Source: an uncultured Clostridia bacterium
Lineage (GTDB): Bacteria > Bacillota > Clostridia > TANB77 > CAG-508
Length of the DNA: 64,000 bases
Reading direction: 5' to 3'
Assembly (NCBI GenBank): GCA_949388605.1
Contig: CASKJV010000002.1
Location: 1 to 64,000 of the forward strand
Shown one piece after another: positions 49,964 to 59,420 of the stretch (within the stretch, counting starts at the first letter, position 1; every line of letters begins with the position of its first letter). The notes beneath the pieces were generated by a model that was not told the origin of the DNA, searched no databases, and saw nothing but the letters and a program-made list of their open reading frames with translations. Made by a program: the position numbers and the translations under genes.

Positions 49964-50800
49964 CTATTTTAAATGTAATGTTGGATTTACATTTTCTCCA
50001 TCTTTGTACATTTCAAAATGCAAGTGTGGTTCATCTGCAACTTCAAAACTTGCAGAATCTCCTATTGTTCCTATTGTTTGACCTTTTTCAACAACTTCAT
50101 TTTCTTTTACAAATTCTGTAGTTAATAAATTAGAATATATTGTTTTAAATCCATCTTGATGTGCAATTGTTATTGTTAAACCATATCTAGGGTCATTTTT
50201 TATCGTTTCAACTGTACCTGCTTCTGATGCTGTTACAACAGACATTTTATCAGCTTTTATATCAATACCATTATGAATAGTCCATTCTTCTAGTGTATTA
50301 GAATAAACTAGTGTATCTTTTGCAAAGTCTTTCATAATTTCTCCTGATACAGGTGCTGTAAATTCAAGTTCAACTTTTTGATTATTTGCATCTACTTGAT
50401 TAGTAGCAACTTCATTTCCTATAACATTTTCATTATTACTAACATTTTGTGATGTAGCAACTGTATTATCAATTATAGAATTTACAGGAGTTGTATTTAC
50501 TTTTTCCTTTTTTGTATTATTACTAGTTGTTTCTTTTTTTTCTGTTGATGTGTTGCTTGAATTAGTCATATTAGATACTGTTGAGTCAGAAGTAAAACTT
50601 GTTTCTTCTAATTCATCATTAGAAACAATATCATTCATTTTACCAAGTTCTAAAAGACTTTGGGCTGAATCTTCCTTTAATTTTTTATTATACATAACAA
50701 AAATTGTTAAAAACACTACAATCGAAATCACTAAAACACTTGCAAAAACATATACTATTTTTTTTAATTTTTGTTCTTCATAATATTCTCTTTTTCCCAT
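49964..50800 (-). CDS. spoIIQ: SpoIIQ-like M23 peptidase domain protein
   Basis: About 278 residues from ATG 50800 (GGAGG). A membrane anchor at ~15-37 (VYVFASVLVISIVVFLTIFV), a long Ser/Thr/Asn-rich linker, and a LytM/M23 domain: TIHNGIDIKADK (H-x3-D) and EPHLHFEMYK (HxH). The zinc ligands are complete, unlike in Bacillus SpoIIQ. With SpoIIIAH it forms a channel between forespore and mother cell during engulfment. Next to spoIID as in Clostridia. A vegetative M23 wall hydrolase is the alternative. Confidence 0.85.
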   Translation of the reverse strand: MGKREYYEEQKLKKIVYVFASVLVISIVVFLTIFVMYNKKLKEDSAQSLLELGKMNDIVSNDELEETSFTSDSTVSNMTNSSNTSTEKKETTSNNTKKEKVNTTPVNSIIDNTVATSQNVSNNENVIGNEVATNQVDANNQKVELEFTAPVSGEIMKDFAKDTLVYSNTLEEWTIHNGIDIKADKMSVVTASEAGTVETIKNDPRYGLTITIAHQDGFKTIYSNLLTTEFVKENEVVEKGQTIGTIGDSASFEVADEPHLHFEMYKDGENVNPTLHLK

Positions 50801-50854
50801 AATAACCTCCATATTTTGTAATCACTAGTAACAGTATTTACATTTTTTTGAAGA

Positions 50855-51832
50855 TTATTCACTTATTTCTACATCTTTATAATAATATTTTATTATATCC
50901 TCATAATTTCTTCCATTTTTTGCCAAAGTATCACTTCCACATTGACTAAATCCAACTCCATGTCCATAACCTAATACTGAAAATTTAATATTATTATCAA
51001 TTATTTCAAAATCAAAATTTGCAGATTTTAATCCAAATATACTTCTTGCTTCTACACCACTAATCTCAGTATTTCCAATTCTAATTTTATTAACTCTATT
51101 AGAGCTTGTTCTTTCTAATATTTCTATTGGATTTGGACTAGCAAAATCTATTTTAAACTCTGAATATTTTTCAAGCATACTTTTTATTAAATCATCTTTA
51201 GACACTGTTACTTCAGAACTATATGATGTATAATTTTCTTCTCCTGAAGTTTGTACTGTTTGAAAATATGGAAAATTTCCTCCCCAAACATTTATAGAAA
51301 GTTCTGTTGCTCCTCCGCTATTGCTATGAAATAAAGCATTTATAGGTTCTCCATTATATAATATAACTTTTCCACGTGTAGTGTCTACTGCAGTAGTAAT
51401 TTTATTCCAATATTCCTCTTCTTTCCCATCTTCCCATCTTGCAAATCGATCTTCTTTTGTAATCCAAGCTTGACAACACAATGAGCTATCACAAATATCT
51501 GCATTTTCATGTTTTTTTCCGTTTCTAATTTGATATATTGTATAAGTTCTTGCGACAATTGATTGTGCTTTTAAAGCTTCTAAGTCAAATGTTGCTGGCA
51601 TCTCACTCGCAACTACTCCATATAAATATTCATCTAAATATACTTCTTCTACTTCTCCAGTGTTTGTATGTAATAACTTAATAGTTGTATATTCTCCATA
51701 ATCAAATTTTTCATACACTACTGGTTCTTCTTGTGAAGATACCTCTTCTGTTTTAAATTGATTAGTAAAAATTATTGGCATTGTAAATATCAAAATTATA
51801 ACAAATATAAAATAAAATAGTATTTTTTTCAA
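50855..51832 (-). CDS. spoIID: Stage II sporulation protein D
   Basis: 325 residues. One N-terminal membrane helix (YFIFVIILIFTMPIIF), then the SpoIID domain with EYLYGVVASEMPATFDLEAL, ALKAQSIVARTYTIY, the FHSNSGGATELSINVWGG segment and a closing LGYGHGVGFSQCG. SpoIID is a lytic transglycosylase that drives forespore engulfment with SpoIIM and SpoIIP. It lies 54 nt upstream of the SpoIIQ-like gene, likely in one operon. Confidence 0.93.
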   Translation of the reverse strand: MKKILFYFIFVIILIFTMPIIFTNQFKTEEVSSQEEPVVYEKFDYGEYTTIKLLHTNTGEVEEVYLDEYLYGVVASEMPATFDLEALKAQSIVARTYTIYQIRNGKKHENADICDSSLCCQAWITKEDRFARWEDGKEEEYWNKITTAVDTTRGKVILYNGEPINALFHSNSGGATELSINVWGGNFPYFQTVQTSGEENYTSYSSEVTVSKDDLIKSMLEKYSEFKIDFASPNPIEILERTSSNRVNKIRIGNTEISGVEARSIFGLKSANFDFEIIDNNIKFSVLGYGHGVGFSQCGSDTLAKNGRNYEDIIKYYYKDVEISE

Positions 51833-51968
51833 AATTACATCTCCTCAGATAATTTTTATTTAATATGAATATTTATAAACATATTTTAAATAACCTATTT
51901 AATACACAAAATGTATTTTAGTCATATTAAATTTTCTAAAAAATTACTACATGTAGTTTTTGATATTT

Positions 51969-52685
51969 TTATGTTGGTAGTAATTTTTTCTTAAAATCAT
52001 TCAAAATTTTCTTTTCAATTCTTGAAACATGTACTTGAGAAATTCCAAGTATTTTTGCAACTTGGCTTTGTGTTTTATCTTTAAAATATCGTAAATTAAT
52101 AATTTCTCTATCTCTAGAATTTAATTTTTTTATCATTTCTACAATTGTAATTTTATCTACTATTTTATTTGATTCATCATTTTCATCCATTAATAAATCA
52201 ACAATTTCTCTATCATCATCTTTTAATTTTACGTTTATAGATTCTACTGTTTTTTGAGCTTCCATTGCCATATATATATTTTCTTCTGGTAATTCTAATA
52301 TTTCAGATAGTTTAGTAACACATATAGATTCACCTGTTTTAATCATATATATTCTTTCAAGTTCTTTTATCTTTATTCCCAACTCTTTTACACTTCTGCT
52401 AATTCTAATTAATCCATCATCTCTTAAAAATTTTTTTATTTCTCCTATCATATATTGAACTGAATATGTAGAAAGTTGAACTTCATAGTTAAAATCAAAT
52501 CTTTGTATTGCCTCAATAAACCCTATGCAAGCAATTTGATATAAATCTTCTGCTTCATATCCTCTTCCTAAAAATCTTTTTACAATACTCCATATAAGAC
52601 CTTTATTTTCTTCTATAAGTTGTGCTAACTTATCTTTATCTCCTTGCTGCGCTAAAGTAATAAGAGTTCTATTTCTCTCATTCAT
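51969..52685 (-). CDS. sigF: Sporulation sigma factor SigF
   Basis: 238 residues. Region 2 (AEDLYQIACIGFIEAIQRFD; STYSVQYMIGEIKKFLRDDG) is followed by region 3 and region 4 (LNSRDREIINLRYFKDKTQS; LGISQVHVSRIEKK). It directs early forespore transcription and is held by SpoIIAB until SpoIIAA releases it. Third gene of the spoIIA operon, 9 nt after spoIIAB. Confidence 0.95.
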   Translation of the reverse strand: MNERNRTLITLAQQGDKDKLAQLIEENKGLIWSIVKRFLGRGYEAEDLYQIACIGFIEAIQRFDFNYEVQLSTYSVQYMIGEIKKFLRDDGLIRISRSVKELGIKIKELERIYMIKTGESICVTKLSEILELPEENIYMAMEAQKTVESINVKLKDDDREIVDLLMDENDESNKIVDKITIVEMIKKLNSRDREIINLRYFKDKTQSQVAKILGISQVHVSRIEKKILNDFKKKLLPT

Positions 52686-52694
52686 TTTAGCCTC

Positions 52695-53135
52695 CTATGT
52701 ATTTTCTTTTTTTATTTTTTTACTCATTGAAATTTTAGTTCCTAATCCTACAATAGATTCTACTTTTAATTCATCCATAAAATTTTCCATAATAGTAAAT
52801 CCCATTCCAGATCTCTCTAAATTTCCTTTTGTAGTGAATAATGGTTTCTTTGCTTCTTCAATATTTTCTATACCACTTCCAGTATCAGAAACTTCTATCT
52901 CAATTTCGTCATCATATAGAATTGCTCTAAGAGTAACTATTCCATCTTTATTTTGATAAGCATGAATTATTGAATTTGTAACTGCTTCTGAAACTGATGT
53001 TTTTATATCTGCAATTTCTTCAATTGTTGGATCTAATTGAGATACAAATGCAGCAACAGCAATTCTTGCAAAAGCTTCATTTGTTGATTTGCTAGCAAAT
53101 TCTATTTTCATTTCATTTTTTATTTTTTTATTCAT
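52695..53135 (-). CDS. spoIIAB: Anti-sigma F factor and serine kinase SpoIIAB
   Basis: 146 residues with the GHKL ATP fold: VSEAVTNSIIHAYQNKDGIV (N box), DTGSGIENIEEAKKPLF (G1 box) and RSGMGFTIMENFMDEL (G2). It binds SigF and phosphorylates SpoIIAA on serine. Standard length. Confidence 0.95.
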   Translation of the reverse strand: MNKKIKNEMKIEFASKSTNEAFARIAVAAFVSQLDPTIEEIADIKTSVSEAVTNSIIHAYQNKDGIVTLRAILYDDEIEIEVSDTGSGIENIEEAKKPLFTTKGNLERSGMGFTIMENFMDELKVESIVGLGTKISMSKKIKKENT

Positions 53136-53197
53136 ATTATTATTTCCTTTCTTTTCTTTTATTCATATTGCTTAAACTCTGTATTTATTGTCCTATA

Positions 53198-53530
53198 CTA
53201 TCCTGTTTTTTCAGTATCATCTAGATTTATAACTGAAACTATTTTTGTTATTCCAGACATTTCTAATATTCTTTTTATTCTTTCATTTACATTAACTATT
53301 TTGATTTCTCCACCAAAATTAGTTACTTGCTTGTACCTTCCTAAAATTAATCCTATTCCTGCACTGTCCATAAATTTCACTTTTGAAAAATCGAAAATAA
53401 CATTTTTAGGCATCAATCTTTGAATTTCATAGTCTGTCCTTTTTCTAATCTTGTCTACTACATGATGATCTAATTCTTCTGTAATTTCAAAAATTAAAAT
53501 TTTTTCTTCAATAAAATGTTTTACATTCAA
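53198..53530 (-). CDS. spoIIAA: Anti-anti-sigma factor SpoIIAA
   Basis: 110 residues, STAS domain. The phosphorylated serine is in KFMDSAGIGLILGRYKQ. Unphosphorylated it binds SpoIIAB and frees SigF. First gene of the operon with a perfect AAAGGAGG. The 5' intergenic gap may hold a SigH promoter (AAGGTATTT ... GAATAT), but this is weak. Confidence 0.95.
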   Translation of the reverse strand: MNVKHFIEEKILIFEITEELDHHVVDKIRKRTDYEIQRLMPKNVIFDFSKVKFMDSAGIGLILGRYKQVTNFGGEIKIVNVNERIKRILEMSGITKIVSVINLDDTEKTG

Positions 53531-53871
53531 TATATGTTTCCTCCTTTGTACTTTTACTATTTTAATATTCTAAATTTTATTCAAAATACCTTCGATGAAA
53601 AAATAGAAGTTTTGTCGCATTTTAGAAAGCCTTCGACATTTTATGCAAAATTGTCGGAATGCTTTCTATTATATGAATTCCAGAACAAAAAAAGAAAGCA
53701 AAAGCAGTTTTCTCCTACTACTTTTGCTTATCATATATACAGGAAAAATTCACACACTAATCTTTACAAGATCTTCATTATCATTTTTTCCTCTTTTGTT
53801 AATATTTAGCGCAGGAGAACCGCTGGCCTCGCTACGCTTTTTTCTTTTATTCAAATTTTATGTTTTCAATT
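53531..53871. other. Intergenic region upstream of spoIIA
   Basis: Includes a hairpin at 53625-53666 (GAAAGC...TTCGACA pairs with TGTCGGAATGCTTTC) and a short GC-rich patch at 53812-53844 with AGCG/CGCT arms, likely the terminator of the surface protein gene. No ORF found with a ribosome site. Confidence 0.45.
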
Positions 53872-55062
53872 CTATTTCGATACTGTCCATACTCCATCTA
53901 CTAATTCTGCTGGGGTACTAGATGGTAGAGAAACTACTGGACGCACGCTATAGTGCTCACAGTTATAGGGATCTGTGAAAATATGACTCATATAGTGCCC
54001 ACCATACATTGTGTCAGAGCGACTCGCATGAGGCGAAGCCAACCAATAACCATAGCACTCCTCATAGCTGCCTGAGTGTGGTATATATAAATCATAATCT
54101 TCTGTTTGGCTATCTAAGCTGGGCTGATTTGTATATACTAATTCTGTTTTATTTTTTGTATTATAACTGCTCATTAATAATTCTCCTGTTGGTGTACCTG
54201 TTACTGTTGCTCCTTCTATTCCATTTGCAAAACTATTCCATGCAATTTCATTTTTTAATCCATTTATTAACGTGTCTCTATTTGTAGTTGACCATACATT
54301 ATATGGTTTTTCTGTTGGATTTGTTGTTAATCCTAATGTTTCAGGCACTTGACTTGCTGGTAAATAATCTGCTAAGATTGCATATACTGTATCTCCTTCT
54401 TTATATAATATTCTCCAGTCATCTGTTGTAGCTTCTGTGCCTACTATATTATTTCCTAAATCTATATATTCTCCTATATTATCATTTGTTATATCTCCTA
54501 TTGATGGTTCTGAACTTGTTTCTGGTGTTTGTGATGAGCCATTTATTCCTTCACTTGTTCCTTCTTTTCCTGGCTCTACTGGCATTGCTGTTAATCTAAC
54601 TCCTATTGTTGAATTTACACTTCCTGCTATTGGTGTTTTGGTTAATTCTACTGTTACTTTTACTGTTGTTGCTTCTCCTGCTGTTAAACTTGTTTTCGCA
54701 AGTTCTGATTTTAATGTAAAATATTCTGTATTACTATTTGTTGTTGCTACAGATAAATCTGCTGATATATCTGTACTTACGTTTTGTACTGTATATTCTG
54801 CATTTACTGTTTGTCCTTTTTGAGTTAATCCATTTACACTTATTGTTGCATTTATATCATCTGTTATTCCTGCTGTTACATATGTGCTATCAGATACTTT
54901 TGGTGTTCCTGTGAACTTTACGCTAAAATTTGATTGGCTTGGATCTGCTGTAGCTGTACCTTCAATATTTAATGTTATATTTTGGATTGCTGCATATCCT
55001 ACTCCTAATAATAACATTGCTACTATTATTACTGTTACTATTATTTTGTTTGTTTTTTTCAT
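53872..55062 (-). CDS. Secreted surface protein with DUF6273/lectin-like C-terminus
   Basis: 396 residues. Signal sequence at 5-27 (NKIIVTVIIVAMLLLGVGYA) resembling SipW-processed types, then a domain like those of camelysin/TasA-type surface proteins (LNIEGTATADPSQSNFSVKF), a Ser/Gly-rich linker (~170-190) and a C-terminal FGE/C-lectin-like domain with EECYGYWLASPHASR and YSVRPVVSLPS. The end resembles the DGR target (GVRPAFLI). Its last codons are locally GC-richer and code for S/D/Y/H-rich residues. Extracellular; function unknown. Confidence 0.75.
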   Translation of the reverse strand: MKKTNKIIVTVIIVAMLLLGVGYAAIQNITLNIEGTATADPSQSNFSVKFTGTPKVSDSTYVTAGITDDINATISVNGLTQKGQTVNAEYTVQNVSTDISADLSVATTNSNTEYFTLKSELAKTSLTAGEATTVKVTVELTKTPIAGSVNSTIGVRLTAMPVEPGKEGTSEGINGSSQTPETSSEPSIGDITNDNIGEYIDLGNNIVGTEATTDDWRILYKEGDTVYAILADYLPASQVPETLGLTTNPTEKPYNVWSTTNRDTLINGLKNEIAWNSFANGIEGATVTGTPTGELLMSSYNTKNKTELVYTNQPSLDSQTEDYDLYIPHSGSYEECYGYWLASPHASRSDTMYGGHYMSHIFTDPYNCEHYSVRPVVSLPSSTPAELVDGVWTVSK

Positions 55063-55541
55063 TTCTTCCTCCTTTTATTTTTGTATTTATTTATATAAAA
55101 ATTTGTCTTAATTTAAATTAAAACAATATTTTTAACAAAACGATACATAGCACAAAAAGACTCATATTAACTACACATTTTTGCATAACACAAAAACGTA
55201 TAGTTAATATAAGCCTTTTTATATTCTATACCTAATTTTATTTTTCTATTTAATTTCTTAATACATATGTTGATATATATATATATATATATATATACAG
55301 TCTCAAGGGTTCTAGCTCTTATCATAATTCTAGTACTTCCTATTAGATTTTGTTTTTTTAGTATATCATAGAAAATTTAACTTTTCTATATTTTTATAGT
55401 TTTGTAATACAATTGTAAAAAGACAAACATAAAGTAGATTTATTAATTAAATTTCTTTTACAAATATAATTTAAATGTTTTCTAATATCTAATAATTAAT
55501 CTGAGAAAATATTATATTTTTTCTTTAATTCTCTTGCCTTT
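55063..55541. other. Intergenic region with imperfect inverted repeat and AT dinucleotide run
   Basis: AAAAAGACTCATATTAACTA (55154-55173) and the mirrored arm (55201-55220) form a 20-bp imperfect stem with terminator-like ends. (AT)n of 25 nt is at 55273-55297. No gene seen. The region precedes the surface protein start, and the promoter for it must lie here. Confidence 0.55.
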
Positions 55542-55853
55542 TCAATTCATTTTTATATTATATTTTTTCAATTTATCAATATAAATTTCTATAGTTTCAT
55601 CATTTATATCTTCTGAATTTATACTACAATATTGCATAATTTGTTTTTCTATTCCCAAAGAACAATTTATTAAGTGATTAGCCTTTTCTTCATTTGACCA
55701 TACTGATAATGTTTTATCTTTATATCTTACTTTAGCATCTTCCAGTCTTTCTTTTATTCCAACTACTCCATCTGGAGCAACTCTTTGGTCACAATAAGCA
55801 CATATTTTTCTTTCATATGAATTATATTCTAATGTTATTTCTATAATATTCAT
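55542..55853 (-). CDS. Hypothetical protein coupled to the YhcG-like gene (103 aa)
   Basis: Starts MNIIEITLEYNSYERKICAY, with CAYCDQRVAPDGV as a half zinc-finger and a helical C-terminus. It overlaps the YhcG-like gene by 4 bp, so the pair is co-translated. Function unknown. Confidence 0.65.
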   Translation of the reverse strand: MNIIEITLEYNSYERKICAYCDQRVAPDGVVGIKERLEDAKVRYKDKTLSVWSNEEKANHLINCSLGIEKQIMQYCSINSEDINDETIEIYIDKLKKYNIKMN

Positions 55854-56773
55854 ATATTTTCATCTTTTTCTTCTTTTTTTACATAATTATCTAAATTCAG
55901 TTCTTTCTTAAATTCTTCTTCTGTTGGCAAATATAACTTATACTTTGAAGCAAAAATTTGGTTATTATCTTCTGGTAAAGTATATTTTACAACTTGATCA
56001 CTCTTATCTGCACATAGTACAATTCCTATTGGTGGATTATCACCTTCATTCATCATTTCTCTTGTGTAGTAATTTACATACATTTGCATTTGTCCTAAAT
56101 CTTGATGTGTTAAATCACCTAATTTCAAATCTATTATTACAAAACATTTTAATATGTAGTTGTAAAAAACTAAATCGATGAAAAAATGTCGTCCATCAAA
56201 TGTTATTTTCTGTTGTCTTGCCACAAATGAGAATCCTCTTCCAAGTTCTAACAAAAACTTTTGTAAATGGTCTATTATTGCTTGTTCTAAGTCTTTTTCA
56301 TAAAAATTCGTATTACCTTCTAACCCTAAAAATTCTAGTACATAAGGATCTCTTATAATATTTTTAGGTTCTACTTTTTCTGGTAATTCGATTTCATTAG
56401 CAACACTTTCTTTCTCTTGGCTTGCTAATAATCTTTCATAATAAAATGTTCCTATTTGTCTTTTTAATTGTCTTACACTCCAATTTGCTTTTGCACTTTC
56501 AATTGCATAAAATTCTCTTGCTTTATCATCTTCAATTCTCATTAATAAATTATAATGTGACCAACTCAATTCGCTAGACAGTGTCTGGCGAATTGGAAAA
56601 GTACGATAAAATTGTCTCATGTTTTTCAAATTTGCAACTGTAAAACCTTTTCCAAATTCTTTAGTTAGTTGTTCTGACAAATATTGCAATAACTTTTTGC
56701 CATATTCTGCTCTGTCATTTTCTCCACATGCTTTGTGTATTTCTTGTCCAATCTCCCAATATGCTTGTACCAT
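55850..56773 (-). CDS. yhcG: YhcG-like PDDEXK nuclease (DUF1016), short N-terminus
   Basis: 307 residues. AYWEIGQEIHKACGENDRAE and EFGKGFTVANLKNMRQFYRT belong to the DUF1016 N-terminal domain; the C-terminal nuclease has DGRHFFIDLVFYN and FVIIDLKLG (D...DxK). Compared with typical YhcG (~340 residues) the first ~30 residues are missing. AAAGGAG sits directly before the ATG, only 2 nt away. YhcG proteins are seen with restriction systems and defence islands. A partial or truncated form is possible. Confidence 0.82.
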   Translation of the reverse strand: MVQAYWEIGQEIHKACGENDRAEYGKKLLQYLSEQLTKEFGKGFTVANLKNMRQFYRTFPIRQTLSSELSWSHYNLLMRIEDDKAREFYAIESAKANWSVRQLKRQIGTFYYERLLASQEKESVANEIELPEKVEPKNIIRDPYVLEFLGLEGNTNFYEKDLEQAIIDHLQKFLLELGRGFSFVARQQKITFDGRHFFIDLVFYNYILKCFVIIDLKLGDLTHQDLGQMQMYVNYYTREMMNEGDNPPIGIVLCADKSDQVVKYTLPEDNNQIFASKYKLYLPTEEEFKKELNLDNYVKKEEKDENI

Positions 56774-56795
56774 TTCTCCTTTGTTTTTTGATTTT

Positions 56796-59024
56796 TTATA
56801 TCATTTCAAATTTTACTTTTAATCCTGTATTTCTTCTTTTTGTATCACAATTATTTATCATAAATTCAATTAAATTTTTATTTCCTATTACTACTAAAAA
56901 TTTCTTTGCTCTAGTTAATCCTGTATATAAAAGATTTCTTGTTAATAACATATTTGAAGATTGTGGAATAACAAGAATAACAACATCAAATTCACTTCCT
57001 TGTGCTTTATGAATTGTAATAGCATATGCGTGCTCTAATTGGTCTAATTCTGAAAATGCATACCATGCAATTTTTTTATCATCAAATTCTATTTGTATTT
57101 GTTTTTCATTATGATTTATTTTTACTATTCTTCCTATTTCTCCATTAAATACTCCAGTTCCAGCTTCATAAGTTCTTAAATCATCTCTTGACCCTTTTTC
57201 CCAATATATGTCATAATTATTCTTTATTTGCATAATTCTGTCACCTTCTCTGAATATAACTTCTCCATAACTTTTTTCAGCTAATTCTTCATTAAATGGA
57301 TTTAATTCAGCTTGCAATTTTTGATTTAACTCTTTTGTTCCCATTTTTCCTTTTTTAGTAGGAGTTAAAACTTGTATGCTTGTAAAGAAATCATAATTAC
57401 CATAATTTTTTAACCTTTCTTTACTTAATGATAAAACTTGATATAACATCTTATCTTGATTAGATTCATTAATATAAAAGAAATCTTCTAATGAGTCTTC
57501 AATATAATCTTTTTTTCCAACAAAATTTATTCCATTATTAACATTATGGGCATTTACAATTATTTTACTTTTAGCTGCTTGTCTAAATATTTTATCTAAA
57601 TGAACAGTTGCAAATTGATTAGAATCTATTAAATCTTTTAAAATACTTCCTGGTCCTACAGATGGTAACTGATTTGGATCACCTACAAAAATCAATTTTG
57701 TTCCTAAATAAATTGCTTTTATTAAATAATTCATTATAAAAGTATCTACCATAGACATTTCATCTATTACTAAAATATCTGCATCAACTGGTGCAACATC
57801 TGTATCAATATTATCAAATTTATCTTCATCGAACTTTCCAATTTCTAATAATCTATGTATTGTTTTTGCCTCTTCTCCAGTTGTTTCACTCATACGTTTT
57901 GCTGCTCTTCCTGTTGGAGCACACAATACAACTTTCTTTTTATGTTCTTTATAAAGTTCTATAAGACATTTAATAATTGTTGTTTTTCCTGTTCCTGGTC
58001 CACCAGTAATTATACATACATTATTCTCATTAATCTGTTTTATAGCATCAAATTGCTTTTCAGATAATTCAATATTTATTTTTTTCTCTTGCTTTTTTAT
58101 CTCATTATCAAAGTTTTTTAAATATTTCGTATTATTACAATCTCTTAATGCAATTAGTCTATCAGATATATTTTTCTCCGCTTTATACAATGATTCTAAA
58201 AATATCCATTCTTGTTCGTCTTTTTCAATAATATGAATTTCACCTTGTACATTTAAATTTATTATATTATCTGTAATTTTATCTTCTTCAACTTCTAAAA
58301 TACTTTTTACATATTGAATTAAATTTTCTTTTAACACACATGTATTTCCATTATAGCTAGCTACTAATAATGCATATTTTATACCGCTTTTTATTCTATA
58401 ATCACTATCTAATGGAAGTCCTATTTGAATAGCAATATTATCTATATTGCTAAAACTTATTCCATAAACAATATCTATTAAAACATATGGATTTTCTTGA
58501 ATCTTTTCAACTGCATCAATTCCTAATTTATCATAAACCTTTTTACTGTTATTTGCTCCAATTCCAAATTTTTCTAGAAAACTTACTATTTGCCAAACTT
58601 CCCACTTTTCATTAAATTCTTCTCCCATTTCATAAGCTTTATCTTTTGAAATACCTTTTATTTCTGCTAATCGCAAAGGTTCAAATTTGAAGATAGCTAG
58701 TGTTTCATCTCCAAATTTATCAATAATTTTTCTTGCTGTTGCAGGTCCAATTCCTTTAATTGTTCCACTTGCTAAATATTTTTCTAAAGCTGCAGCAGTT
58801 TCAGGCATTAGTTTTTCAAATGTATCTATTTTAAATTGTTCTCCATATTCTTGATGTATTACAATTTTTCCAGTAAGTTTCAATGTATCTCCTACACTAA
58901 TAAAAGGTAAATATCCTACAACAGTTATTACCTCTTGTGTTTCGTCTACCGAGAAAACAGCTATTGAATAATTATTTGATTCATTCTGATATATAAATTC
59001 TTCTATTTGTCCTTTTAATTCCAA
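56796..59024 (-). CDS. recD2: RecD2-type ATP-dependent DNA helicase
   Basis: 742 residues. N-terminal OB-like and tandem helix-hairpin-helix region (GTIKGIGPATARKIIDKFGD), Walker A in ITGGPGTGKTTIIKC, LVIDEMSMVDTFIMN, and the C-terminal UvrD-like AYAITIHKAQGSEFDVVIL and LLTRNLLYTGLTRAKKF. RecD2 is a 5'-3' helicase in repair, without RecBC. The gene is separated from dnaJ by a ~400-bp region with repeated hairpins. Confidence 0.94.
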   Translation of the reverse strand: MELKGQIEEFIYQNESNNYSIAVFSVDETQEVITVVGYLPFISVGDTLKLTGKIVIHQEYGEQFKIDTFEKLMPETAAALEKYLASGTIKGIGPATARKIIDKFGDETLAIFKFEPLRLAEIKGISKDKAYEMGEEFNEKWEVWQIVSFLEKFGIGANNSKKVYDKLGIDAVEKIQENPYVLIDIVYGISFSNIDNIAIQIGLPLDSDYRIKSGIKYALLVASYNGNTCVLKENLIQYVKSILEVEEDKITDNIINLNVQGEIHIIEKDEQEWIFLESLYKAEKNISDRLIALRDCNNTKYLKNFDNEIKKQEKKINIELSEKQFDAIKQINENNVCIITGGPGTGKTTIIKCLIELYKEHKKKVVLCAPTGRAAKRMSETTGEEAKTIHRLLEIGKFDEDKFDNIDTDVAPVDADILVIDEMSMVDTFIMNYLIKAIYLGTKLIFVGDPNQLPSVGPGSILKDLIDSNQFATVHLDKIFRQAAKSKIIVNAHNVNNGINFVGKKDYIEDSLEDFFYINESNQDKMLYQVLSLSKERLKNYGNYDFFTSIQVLTPTKKGKMGTKELNQKLQAELNPFNEELAEKSYGEVIFREGDRIMQIKNNYDIYWEKGSRDDLRTYEAGTGVFNGEIGRIVKINHNEKQIQIEFDDKKIAWYAFSELDQLEHAYAITIHKAQGSEFDVVILVIPQSSNMLLTRNLLYTGLTRAKKFLVVIGNKNLIEFMINNCDTKRRNTGLKVKFEMI

Positions 59025-59073
59025 CTTCTTCTCCTATCTATAAATAATGTTTTATAAAAAATTCTTTGTATAA

Positions 59074-59103
59074 TAATAGGAATTGCAGAGCAATTTCCTA
59101 TTA
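59074..59103. repeat. Hairpin family member B
   Basis: TAATAGGAATTGC / GCAATTTCCTATTA with loop AGA and a one-base bulge. Left GGAA and right TTTCC are the family mark. Confidence 0.65.
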
Positions 59104-59120
59104 CAATTTTTCCTAATTTT

Positions 59121-59160
59121 TTCTATAATAAGAATTTTGGAGAACTTTCCTATTATAGAA
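59121..59160. repeat. Hairpin family member C
   Basis: Outer stem TTCTATAATA / TATTATAGAA, then left AGAA and right TTTCC as in the other members; the inner stem is weaker. Confidence 0.6.
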
Positions 59161-59272
59161 AAAAAGTGGACGATATGATAATTACAAAATACAAAAATTT
59201 ACTAAATCGTCCACGTATTTGTTCGAAGCACCAATTTTGTTGTACAAAATCGTGTACAAAAATTAGCAAAAC

Positions 59273-59316
59273 TGTTCTTTAGTATGAAGTGCAGTGCACT
59301 TTCCTACTAAAGAACA
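59273..59316. repeat. Hairpin family member D
   Basis: Outer stem TGTTCTTTAGTA / TACTAAAGAACA, then left TGA and right TTTCC, inner stem AGTGC / GCACT, loop AGT. Perfect outer and inner stems. Confidence 0.7.
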
Positions 59317-59318
59317 AA

Positions 59319-59354
59319 AGTGAGCTTTTATTTTATATCATTTAAAAGCTCACT
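59319..59354 (-). terminator. Terminator of the dnaJ transcript
   Basis: AGTGAGCTTTTA pairs perfectly with TAAAAGCTCACT; on the minus strand TTTTGTTCTTT follows. It lies 66 bp after the dnaJ stop. Confidence 0.8.
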
Positions 59355-59420
59355 ATTTTTTATTTTTTAGGATAATTTAACTAATACAAAAAACATTCTA
59401 TAGAAGATATTATTTTTTAT

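Larger units (their letters stand above)
59025..59420. other. Intergenic region with several hairpins
   Basis: No gene. Five inverted repeats follow each other: 59074-59103, 59121-59160, GTGGACGAT/ATCGTCCAC at 59166/59206, 59273-59316 and 59319-59354. Three (59074, 59121, 59273) share one motif with 48470: left arm with GAA, right arm with TTTCC, different but pairing outer stems. Confidence 0.7.

Noticed and set aside
55273-55297. (AT)n run as a functional element
   Set aside because: Simple dinucleotide repeat in very AT-rich DNA; no supporting context.
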